The notes under the pieces were generated by a model. That model was not told the DNA's origin. It worked only from the letters and a program-made list of their open reading frames with translations, and did not search any database. Below are positions 1 through 7,766 of a DNA stretch of 33,494 bases, piece after piece (position 1 is the stretch's first letter; every line of letters begins with the position of its first letter). The stretch covers positions 1 to 33,494 of the forward strand of contig NJDG01000007.1 of assembly GCA_002254885.1 (NCBI GenBank). The letters are read 5' to 3'. Origin of the DNA: Thermoplasmatales archaeon ex4572_165 (lineage in GTDB: Archaea > Thermoplasmatota > E2 > DHVEG-1). The translations under genes and the position numbers were made by a program.

Positions 1-60
1 GGAGAAAAACATATTGGATATTTGCGTATCAGAAAATGGTTACAAGACCATAAACTCTAA
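1..60 (+). CDS. C-terminal end of an unidentified protein (partial)
   Basis: Frame 1 is open from the window edge and encodes 19 residues ending in KWLQDHKL before a TAA at 58-60. Its stop overlaps the TAG of the convergent rdgB gene through the shared bases CTAA at 57-60, the same arrangement as at 16704-16707. That tight convergent ending makes a real gene end plausible, but 19 residues are too few to name a family. Confidence 0.4.
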   Translation, partial: GEKHIGYLRIRKWLQDHKL

Positions 61-632
61 TTTTTCATAAATTTTTTTTCATTGAGGAAATTATAGAGTT
101 TTTCTAATGATTTCCCCCGATGTGAAAACTGATTTTTTTCAGAAGTATCCATCTGCGCAAATGTTCTATCTGAACCATCGGGAATAAAAATAGGATCATA
201 TCCAAAACCCTGCGAACCTTTTTCTTCTTTGAGTATTTTTCCGAGGCATTCTCCTATAAAAAAATGTGGATCACCCTTTGGTTCTGCATAGGCAAAAACG
301 CTTCTAAAAACTGCTGTACATTTCAATGTATTAGCCAATAAATCAAGAATTCCCTGTAAACCTATGGTATGATATACATATGAAGAATAAACCCCTGGAA
401 AACCCTGCAACCCATCAATAAAAATCCCTGCATCCTCTAAGATGAACCCATGATCTATTCCCTGTTTTTGAATATGAGTTACACCATAAGCTGCAACATC
501 TTCAAGCGTATCTGTCTGTATCTCAGGATAACCCAAGTTTTTTTGTCTGATGTTAATTCCAAGTGGTCTGAATTTTTCTGTTGCCTCATGCACTTTTCCC
601 TTATTTCCCGTGATAAAATAAAGTGTATTCAT
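57..632 (-). CDS. rdgB: XTP/dITP pyrophosphatase (RdgB/HAM1 family)
   Basis: This is a house-cleaning nucleotide pyrophosphatase that hydrolyses non-canonical purine triphosphates such as XTP, dITP and ITP to monophosphates, keeping them out of DNA and RNA. The 191 residues match the usual family length. Visible motifs are the N-terminal ITGNKGKVHEA (family T/SGNxxK), LEDAGIFIDGLQGFPGVYS (the acidic metal-binding loop followed by the FPG motif), and GFGYDPIFIPDG, then FSHRGKSLEKL near the C-terminus, where the family has a conserved S-HR. The start ATG overlaps the bud32 stop by four bases (ATGA, 629-632), so it is probably translated by coupling from the kae1-bud32 message. Clustering of this NTPase with KEOPS genes is seen in other archaea as far as I recall. 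The family assignment is firm. Confidence 0.95.
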   Translation of the reverse strand: MNTLYFITGNKGKVHEATEKFRPLGINIRQKNLGYPEIQTDTLEDVAAYGVTHIQKQGIDHGFILEDAGIFIDGLQGFPGVYSSYVYHTIGLQGILDLLANTLKCTAVFRSVFAYAEPKGDPHFFIGECLGKILKEEKGSQGFGYDPIFIPDGSDRTFAQMDTSEKNQFSHRGKSLEKLYNFLNEKKFMKN

Positions 633-1255
633 CGATATCTTCCCCTTTTTACTATATCCTCTATTTTCTTTTTTACCCGTTTGATATCCCCATGATACTC
701 TTTTTCATAGCCCTCTAAGACAAACTCAAAATCATTGGCATTCTTTGAATGTGTTGATTCCATTGCCTCCATGAGAACATGTAAATCAACACCCTTGGAT
801 TCCAGTTCATGATTGATCTCACCTAGGCCAAAATCAATAAAAAAAACCTTATTATCTGATAATATCATATTTGAAGTTGTAATATCGCCATGAATAAGAT
901 CATTGTTATGCAGTCGTGCAATATTTTTCCCAATCATAATACAAAGATCCTTACGTTTCTTTTTATCTATGGTATCAAAGATATCTTTTACTCGATCCCC
1001 CTTGATATAAGACATTGTGATAATACCATTTGTTAGATCAACATCAAATAAAGAGGGTACACAAACTCCTTGTTTTCTTGCTAGATGAATTAATTTTGCT
1101 TCTTCTTTTGTCCGGGATGATATCAATACTTCATCTATTTCTTTAATGCGGTAGGTTTTCTTGATCCTATGTTTCTTAACAACCGTTTTAGAAAGAAACG
1201 TTGATAGGATTATTTTTGCCTCAGCTCCTTGATAAATAAGTTTTTCATCATTCAT
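629..1255 (-). CDS. bud32: KEOPS complex kinase/ATPase Bud32
   Basis: Bud32 is the small atypical kinase (PRPK/piD261 family) that acts as an ATPase in the KEOPS complex during synthesis of the tRNA modification t6A at A37. The 208-residue protein has the short GAEAKI nucleotide loop near residue 10, the catalytic IHGDITTSNMIL loop (D124, N129) and the metal-binding IDFGLG (D141). It ends in the basic tail KKIEDIVKRGRYR typical of Bud32. In several euryarchaea it is fused to Kae1. Here it is a separate gene whose ATG overlaps the kae1 TGA (1252-1255), and its own TGA overlaps the rdgB ATG. Kae1 and Bud32 are thus made from one message in near-equal amounts, consistent with their direct contact in KEOPS. 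Confidence 0.95.
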   Translation of the reverse strand: MNDEKLIYQGAEAKIILSTFLSKTVVKKHRIKKTYRIKEIDEVLISSRTKEEAKLIHLARKQGVCVPSLFDVDLTNGIITMSYIKGDRVKDIFDTIDKKKRKDLCIMIGKNIARLHNNDLIHGDITTSNMILSDNKVFFIDFGLGEINHELESKGVDLHVLMEAMESTHSKNANDFEFVLEGYEKEYHGDIKRVKKKIEDIVKRGRYR

Positions 1256-2244
1256 CGCCAGCTCACATCCACCATATCCGTTCGAAATCTTTGATCGATG
1301 CCTGTATCTTCAAGCATCATACGAATTCCACTCTGATACATCACAAGACCAAGCCATGCAATCATTGCACCATTATCTATACATAGATCAATTCTAGGTG
1401 CAAAACATCTTGCATCCCGTTCTTTTGCCATTTCTTCCACCATCCCTCGTAATCTCTGATTAGCAGCAACACCACCACCCAGTAAAACCTCTTTTTTTTC
1501 AAGTTGAGCCATCGCTCTTTCCGTAACCTCAGTTAATGCAGCAAACGTTGTCTCCTGTATAGAATAACAAACATCTTCAACTGTTTCACCATTTTTATAG
1601 TATTGTTGAGCAGCAGTCAATAGACCTGAAAACGCAATATCCATCCCTTTGATACTATAAGGCAATGGCAGATATTTTCTGCCCTTTTTTGCATATTTTT
1701 CAATGACCGGGCCACTTGGGAATGGTAACCCTATGGTTCTTCCAAATTTATCTAAACAATTGCCAATACCAATATCAAGAGTCTCACCAAACACCCTGTA
1801 TTTCCCTTCTGCAAAAGCAATAACTTGGGTGTTAGCACCAGACGTATACAACAAAACCGGGTCATCACAAGAATCTATTGTTCCTCTACCAATCTCCAAA
1901 TGAGCAACACAATGATTTACACCCATGATTGGTTTTTCAAGCTGTAATGAAAGAGTTCTAGCAGCGGTTGCCGCCGTTCTTAGGCAAGGACCTAGACCCG
2001 GGCCCTGTGAAAAAGATACTAGATCAATATCTTTAAAATCGATTTCTGCTTTTTTCATTGAATCTTTGATTACATCTGCAACATATTTTGCATGATGATT
2101 AGCAGCTTCACGAGGGTGAATACCACCAGATTCAGGATGAAATGTTTTTATCATATTTGATAATACAATACAGGCATTATCTTTGTTTTCGACTATTCCT
2201 ATTGCAATGCTATGAGCAGTTCCCTCAATACCTAGGCTTATCAT
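1252..2244 (-). CDS. kae1: KEOPS complex tRNA threonylcarbamoyltransferase Kae1 (TsaD/OSGEP family)
   Basis: Kae1 transfers the threonylcarbamoyl group from TC-AMP to A37 of ANN-decoding tRNAs. The 330 residues are full length for the family. Seen directly: the N-terminal LGIEGTAHS, the IHPREAANHHA motif at residues 42-52, the metal-binding VNHCVAH at 109-115 (H111 and H115), the nucleotide-binding SGANTQVIAF, CLDKFGR, LLGGGVAANQRLR and IDNGAMIA. The gene begins a three-gene overlapping unit with bud32 and rdgB. A TATA box lies about 35 nt before the ATG, so the message has a very short leader. It follows ileS with a 61-nt gap that holds this promoter. Confidence 0.97.
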   Translation of the reverse strand: MISLGIEGTAHSIAIGIVENKDNACIVLSNMIKTFHPESGGIHPREAANHHAKYVADVIKDSMKKAEIDFKDIDLVSFSQGPGLGPCLRTAATAARTLSLQLEKPIMGVNHCVAHLEIGRGTIDSCDDPVLLYTSGANTQVIAFAEGKYRVFGETLDIGIGNCLDKFGRTIGLPFPSGPVIEKYAKKGRKYLPLPYSIKGMDIAFSGLLTAAQQYYKNGETVEDVCYSIQETTFAALTEVTERAMAQLEKKEVLLGGGVAANQRLRGMVEEMAKERDARCFAPRIDLCIDNGAMIAWLGLVMYQSGIRMMLEDTGIDQRFRTDMVDVSWR

Positions 2245-2274
2245 GTTTTACAATTAAATGGAAAAAAACATTTG

Positions 2275-2283
2275 TTTATAAGG
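2275..2283 (-). promoter_or_regulatory. TATA box for the kae1-bud32-rdgB unit
   Basis: Reading the minus strand, CCTATAAAC lies in the 61-nt gap after ileS, centred about 35 nt before the kae1 ATG. Archaeal transcription starts about 25 nt after the TATA centre, which gives a leader of roughly ten bases and no room for a strong ribosome site. Confidence 0.6.
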
Positions 2284-2305
2284 AATTTGGTAGAAAAAAA
2301 AGAAA

Positions 2306-5300
2306 TTATGATGAGGGAGATATCGCTATTGATATTTCATCATCATCAATCGTCCATGTTTTAACAAGAGATCCTTCTTGCTTTGAGCTGAATTGAATGT
2401 CTTTTGATCGAGTTTCCTCTTTAACATAACCTATCCATGAATCAAGCATCTTTTTGTTATCTTCATTTAGATGAATAATTATCTCTATCTCTTGTTCCAC
2501 ATCTAAATCTAGTTCCTTTCTCATAGATTGAATACGTCTGACAACCTCACGACAGAAACCTTCTGCTTTAAGCTCATCAGTTAATATTGTGTTCATAAGA
2601 ATAATGATACCGCCTGTTTCAGTTCGGGCAATACCCTCTTTTTCTTTTTCAACAACCTCAAAATCATCTATGTTTAAAGAAATTTCTTCACCATCAATAT
2701 CAACATTATATGATCCTTTTTCCAATATCTCTTGATATAGCTTATGTTTGTCAAGGGTTTCAAGAACTTTGGATACAATTCCTGCTTTTTCCTTAAACCG
2801 TGGTCCGATTACCGCAAAATTTGGTTTTAGCTCTTTATCCATATAGCCATCAGTATTTTGCTGGTACTTAATTTCCTTAACATTGATTTCCTCACGTAAC
2901 AGCTCAACAAGACCTTTTATGGAATCTTCTGTTTCTTTTGAACATATAAGAATTGCTTCTGATAAAGGATATCTAACCTTAATACCAATTTTTGATCGAA
3001 GAGCCCTTCCCACTTCAACAAGATCTCGTATCTGCTGCATTCCCGATTCAAGGTCATCATCAATAAATTCCATATTTGTCTTTGGATAATTGCATAGATG
3101 AATACTTTCTTTCATATCACCAGATCGAAGATTCTGATACATCTCCTCAGAAATAAAAGGAGTAAATGGAGCTAGCAGTTTAATAAGACTAAGAAACATC
3201 TCATACATTGTTGTGTATGCTGCTAACTTATCTTTTGTTTTTTCCTCAACCCATAGTCTTTTTCTTGAACGACGAAGATACCAGTTAGATAGATCATTAA
3301 GAAGGAATTGTTCGATGATTCTAGCGGCCTTATGAATCTCAAAGCTTTCCATATGTGTTTCTACCTGTTTGATGAGCCGGTGAAACCTGCTATGGATCCA
3401 TTTATCAAGACCTGACCAGTGAACTTTCTCCACACAATCAGACTTTGGATCAAATGAATCAAGAGAAGCATATGTAGTAAAAAAATTATAAGAATTCCAT
3501 AGCGTTAAAATAAAACGAGCCAGAGTCTCTTTAACTGCCTCCTCATAGAACCTGGTTGAATTCCAAGGAGCATTTGCAGAAAAAAGACTAAACCCAATGT
3601 CAAGACATTGTTATAACATGGCTTGTTGAAAAGCACAGTTGATATTGCAAGTAGCGAGTAGAACCATCCACGTGTTTGATCTAATGCTTCACTGATAAAA
3701 TCCACAGGATGATTATCATGAAAGACCACCTTGTTTTCAAATGGATAATGCCATTGAGCAAAGAATGCAGCTCCTGAATCATACCAACAATCAATAACCT
3801 CTGTTTCCCGTATCATACGACCTTTACATTTAGGACAGTTGACTTCTAAATCATCAACAAATGGCTTATGAAGATCATAATCCTCTGAAAAATCTTTGCT
3901 TAACTCACGTAACTCATCAACACTACCAACACATATCTCATGTTTACATGAATTGTTCTCACATCTCCATATTGGAAGGGGTGTACCCCAATACCGGCTT
4001 CTGGAAAGAGCCCAGTCTTTTACATCACGTAAAAAAGATCCAAATCTACCCTCCTTTAAATGAGGAGGATACCAATTGATCTTATCATTATTATCTAATA
4101 GATCCTTTTGTACTTTTGACATTGCAATAAACCATGATTCCATAGCATAATACAACAATGGTGAATCACATCGCCAGCAAAACGGATATTCATGCTCATA
4201 TTCCTTTACCCCTTCTAAAAGTCCTTTGTCCTCTAAATGTTTAATGATTTTAGGGTCTGCATCTTTTACAAACTCTCCCTTCCAGAGCGTTACACTTTCT
4301 TTAAAGGTTCCATTTTGTTTTACTAGTTGAATTACAGGTAGATCATTTTGCATACCTACTTTATAATCATCTTCCCCAAATGCTGGTGCTATATGAACGA
4401 TACCTGTTCCATCATCCATAGTTACAAAATCTGCACAAATTACAAACCATGCTTTTTTCTCTGGTTTTTCAAATGAAAACAATGGTTCATACTCAATTCC
4501 CATCAGTTCTTTTCCTTTGAATCCATCAAGAATCTCATATTGTTGACCTTTGAGAAGTACAGCTGCTCTATCCTCACCTAGGATCATCTCTTCACCATGA
4601 ATCCGGATTTTAATATAGGATTCATCTGGATGCACAGCCAAAGCAACATTAGATATAAGAGTCCATGGAGTTGTGGTCCATGCAAGAAAAAAGGTATCTT
4701 CATCTTTCAATTTGAATTTTACAAAAATAGATGGATCTGTGACAGTTTTATATCCCTGAGCCACCTCATGAGCAGAAATGGGTGTACCACATCTTGGACA
4801 GTATGGAACTACCTTATGACCCTTGTAAAGCAGTTTTTTCCCCCATGCCTTCTTCAAAGACCACCATACTGATTCAATATAATCATTTTCAAGCGTGATA
4901 TAAGGATGATCCATATCCACCCAAAAACCAATTCGTTCCGATAGTTTAACCCAAGCATTTTCATAGTTGAATACACTTGATCTACATTCTTCATTGAATT
5001 TTAAGACACCATAGTTTTCTACATCCTGTTTTTCCTTAAGGCCAAGTTTTTTTTCAACCTCAATTTCAACAGGTAAACCATGAGTATCCCATCCAGCCTT
5101 ACGCAAGATATAATGATCATTCATGGTCTTATGTCGTAAAACAAGATCTTTTACTGCTCTCGTAAGAACATGACCTGGATGAGGCATTCCATTTGCAGTT
5201 GGAGGACCTTCAAGAAATATGTAGGGTTTACTGTTTTTTCGCTCATCAATTGATTTCTGAAAGATATTGTTTTTTTTCCAGAATTCAAGAATGTTAGATT

Positions 5301-5343
5301 CTATGTCCTTGGGATTATATTTTTGTGATGGTGCTGAAATCAT
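2306..5343 (-). pseudogene. ileS: Isoleucyl-tRNA synthetase, disrupted by deletion of the KMSKS region and frame change
   Basis: IleRS charges tRNA-Ile. The N-terminal part (5343 to about 3586, 586 codons) is normal class I IleRS: HIGH-type HPGH at residues 55-58, the CP1 editing domain, zinc-type cysteines (CPRCG, CPKC) and DQTRGWFYSLL. After NVLTLGLV the frame is lost. Normal sequence resumes in another frame at 3580 (SANAPWNSTRFYEE) and runs to the stop at 2306, including the tRNA-binding C-terminal domain. Only five bases (3581-3585, part of a T6 run on the coding strand) separate the two parts. Archaeal IleRS has about 35 residues there, with the KMSKS loop and the GADALRWYL segment. The pieces sum to 1010 residues and adding 35 gives a normal length near 1045. 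This is either a true inactivating deletion or an assembly or consensus error. An intact gene elsewhere would decide. Identity is certain; the cause is not. Confidence 0.93.
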
Positions 5344-5350
5344 ATTTTAA

Positions 5351-5356
5351 ATCACC
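5351..5356 (-). promoter_or_regulatory. Ribosome binding site of ileS
   Basis: The minus strand reads GGTGAT, a full match to the anti-SD core ATCACC of archaeal 16S rRNA, seven bases before the ATG at 5343. It fixes the ileS start and shows that translation initiation signals are intact despite the damage inside the gene. Confidence 0.65.
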
Positions 5357-5434
5357 AATAATTAATCTTACTATTTGATTTTTTTATCCAACATAAGATA
5401 AGAGTATTTAATTTATTTCCAAAAAATATGCTAA

Positions 5435-6748
5435 TTAATAGTTACGAATATCTGTTGCTTTCATTATCTCACGAAGAAATGATGTAGCATAACATCCTTT
5501 CTTTAAATCAAATTCTAAACGTACTTGCTTCATATCAGGGTTCAACGAGTCCTTTTCTATTTGATAAGAAACATTTTCTAATGGAGTATAAACCCCTCTT
5601 CGGGTTCCCATTGATGATGCAAGAGGTAGTTTTGGGATTATAAAATCTCTTTTATCAATTGATTCCTTTTCAAAAATCGATTCTTCGATCTCACCCATCT
5701 CTCCTTTTGAAAATTCTGTATTAGCACCTATTAGAACGCTACTTACTACTGCTTTCCCTCGTTTTATCTGTTTATTGACTTTATCTAAATTATTTGAGTT
5801 TACCTGAAAATAGTTTTCTGTGTTTTTCTCTTCTCTAATTTCAGTAACCGTATCGCCAATCACTGCCTGATTAAGAGGGAGGCCCATGGTGATTCTTCGA
5901 CTAAGCATCTTGTTAAATAAATATGATTGATATGCATAGACAAACATAGTTATCAGATTCTTAGGTAATTCCTTTAATGCTCCAACAAAATCATCAGGAT
6001 GCACCTGTAAATGATTCAACATTGCCTTTTCATAATTTAGATATGAGGGGAAACTATGAAATGCTGCTTTAAAGTCATTTGTTTCACTTAGTTGTTTTCT
6101 TTGCTGATATGAATGTATATCCTCATGTTCATCTAGAAAAATAAGATATGTCATTACTGCCCCTTCAAAATCATCCTGTACAATCTTTTTACCTACAATA
6201 TGAGTGATTGGTCGGATAATTCCAAATCTTTGAATACCAAAAAAGTTTGGAAAACCACCTATATCCTGCAATGGAGTAATGATATCTTTTAAATTCTGTT
6301 CTGTTTTTTCAGAAGAAATATTTCGAATGCAGATATTGAAATGATTGCCCTTTAAATTACCAAGAAATAATTTCTCAGAAGATAAATAAATATCAGAAAT
6401 TGTGACATCCTTTATGGAGAGTTGCTGTATCTTTTCAACAGAGACATCATAAAATGAAAAAAGTTGAGTGCTTACTGCCCTTTTATCTTTTGTTCCAGCA
6501 AAATGAATTCTTTTCCTAGATACCTGAAGATTTTTTCCAATTGTTCGAACTAACTGATTTGTTTCCCAATTCTTTGATTTAATTGTTGCTATGCAAAAGG
6601 GTCCTTTCTCATCATGTTTTGGATGAGAAAAACGTTCTTCTACAATAAAATCCTCAGGAATAGATCTAAGTTTCCCGCCAATCCCCAAAGTTTCTGTATA
6701 AAATGTTTCAAGACCAACATTTTGTTCTTCTTTCAAAACTGATTTCAT
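5435..6748 (-). CDS. truD: tRNA pseudouridine synthase TruD (Pus7 family)
   Basis: TruD/Pus7 enzymes isomerise uridine 13 of tRNA to pseudouridine; archaeal members can also act on U35 of tRNA-Tyr. The 437-residue length suits the archaeal form. The catalytic motif FAGTKDKRAVSTQ places the aspartate nucleophile at D88. The family motif NFFGIQRFG follows near residue 200, and the N-terminal IPEDFIVEER is the usual TruD opening. A long central insertion (roughly 220-340) corresponds to the TRUD domain. It lies 15 nt after rpoL on the same strand with no clear ribosome site, so it is probably the last gene of a csl4-rpoL-truD message. Confident. Confidence 0.95.
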   Translation of the reverse strand: MKSVLKEEQNVGLETFYTETLGIGGKLRSIPEDFIVEERFSHPKHDEKGPFCIATIKSKNWETNQLVRTIGKNLQVSRKRIHFAGTKDKRAVSTQLFSFYDVSVEKIQQLSIKDVTISDIYLSSEKLFLGNLKGNHFNICIRNISSEKTEQNLKDIITPLQDIGGFPNFFGIQRFGIIRPITHIVGKKIVQDDFEGAVMTYLIFLDEHEDIHSYQQRKQLSETNDFKAAFHSFPSYLNYEKAMLNHLQVHPDDFVGALKELPKNLITMFVYAYQSYLFNKMLSRRITMGLPLNQAVIGDTVTEIREEKNTENYFQVNSNNLDKVNKQIKRGKAVVSSVLIGANTEFSKGEMGEIEESIFEKESIDKRDFIIPKLPLASSMGTRRGVYTPLENVSYQIEKDSLNPDMKQVRLEFDLKKGCYATSFLREIMKATDIRNY

Positions 6749-6763
6749 AATAGTAAAAAAAAA

Positions 6764-7054
6764 TTATTTAGAGGGTATTGCCTTGTTAAGTTCTTTTTTG
6801 AAGTCGCCTGTGACCTTTTTCACCTGTTTCAATGATTCTTTTATTACCTTAACGGGATCTTTTTTTGATCCTTTTATTAATCGAACAAATAATCTTCTAT
6901 ATGTATCATTTGGATGATCTGTTTCAATTGTTGCATATTCAACATCTTTAATTCTTAAAAGTTCCTGTACAAGTGGGTTTAGAAGTGTTTCATTTTCACC
7001 TTTCACTTTTATCTTAATTTGTCTTTTTGTACTTTCTATAACTTCTAATTCCAT
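6764..7054 (-). CDS. rpoL: DNA-directed RNA polymerase subunit Rpo11 (RpoL)
   Basis: This is the archaeal homologue of eukaryotic RPB11, which pairs with Rpo3 (RpoD) to form the alpha-like assembly platform of RNA polymerase. The 96 residues are the usual size. Seen directly: a beta-strand N-terminus with the family core LLNPLVQELLRIKDVEYA, then a TDHP motif (family DHP), then a KDPVKVIKESLKQVKKV helix like the alpha-subunit dimer helix. A GGGGA ribosome site is seven bases before the ATG. It is 43 nt downstream of csl4; I recall the csl4-rpoL pair from other euryarchaea. Confidence 0.9.
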   Translation of the reverse strand: MELEVIESTKRQIKIKVKGENETLLNPLVQELLRIKDVEYATIETDHPNDTYRRLFVRLIKGSKKDPVKVIKESLKQVKKVTGDFKKELNKAIPSK

Positions 7055-7097
7055 TCTTATTCCCCATTCTTATTTTAATTCATTTTTAATTAAATAA

Positions 7098-7667
7098 TTA
7101 TAATTTATTTAGATCATAGCTGCCATAATCTTCTGCAATTTTTCTTCTTTCTTTATGGCCACAATTCTCACATTCTAAACCATTATCTGTTTTCTTTAAA
7201 GATTTCTTGCATTTCTGACATATAGATTTGATTGCGCCAAACTCTTTTCCTTTTGTTGATAATTGAATACTAGGTGAGCTCTGAATTACTTTTGCCCGGA
7301 TAACATCCCCAATTGAATACTTTTCCTCAGGTGATTTTACATATCCATCAGAAATTTCTGATACATGAATTGTTCCATTGGTATCTCCTGAAATCGCCCG
7401 GTTTTTTTGAGTAACATGAAAGACTTCCGCAATCACCATCATTGATCTTACACTTGATGCATATGCTAAGACAACATCCCCCTTATTCACAAGAATTGGA
7501 ATGCTAGTCAAAGGTTTTACAACAGCCATTCGTCCTTTTTCATCAACCTCATAAGAACCCATACGATTTGCACGAATAATGCCATCTTCTTCAAAAGTTC
7601 CATCACCAGATAGCAATTCTTCTGATGTGGAAAGTTTATCACCGGGAAGTACAATATTTCCTGTCAT
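7098..7667 (-). CDS. csl4: Exosome RNA-binding cap protein Csl4
   Basis: Csl4 is one of the two RNA-binding proteins that cap the archaeal exosome core (Rrp41-Rrp42) and feed RNA into the 3'-5' exonuclease channel. The 189 residues show the three expected parts: an N-terminal domain beginning VLPGDKL and including AVVKPL, a central S1 domain (about 65-145: GDVVLAYASSV, GTIHVSEIS, IGDVIRAKVIQ), and a C-terminal zinc ribbon with CQKC and CENCG pairs near residues 153-173. A promoter upstream separates it from lhr, so it probably heads a csl4-rpoL-truD operon linking RNA decay, transcription and tRNA modification. Confidence 0.94.
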   Translation of the reverse strand: MTGNIVLPGDKLSTSEELLSGDGTFEEDGIIRANRMGSYEVDEKGRMAVVKPLTSIPILVNKGDVVLAYASSVRSMMVIAEVFHVTQKNRAISGDTNGTIHVSEISDGYVKSPEEKYSIGDVIRAKVIQSSPSIQLSTKGKEFGAIKSICQKCKKSLKKTDNGLECENCGHKERRKIAEDYGSYDLNKL

Positions 7668-7713
7668 TTATTAACCAATATCCTTTTTTTTAGGATTATG
7701 GCAATAGTCATAT

Positions 7714-7724
7714 GATTTTAAATC
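7714..7724 (-). promoter_or_regulatory. Probable TATA box for csl4
   Basis: GATTTAAAATC on the minus strand lies about 50 nt before the csl4 ATG, in the 99-nt gap after lhr. A short ATCC/GGAT hairpin with an A-rich loop (about 7680-7695) would lie at the predicted transcript start. Position and composition fit an archaeal promoter, but the leader would be longer than for other genes here. Confidence 0.4.
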
Positions 7725-7766
7725 TTGTGGTCTTAATTATGGTTAAACTAAGGTTATTGTACTGTT

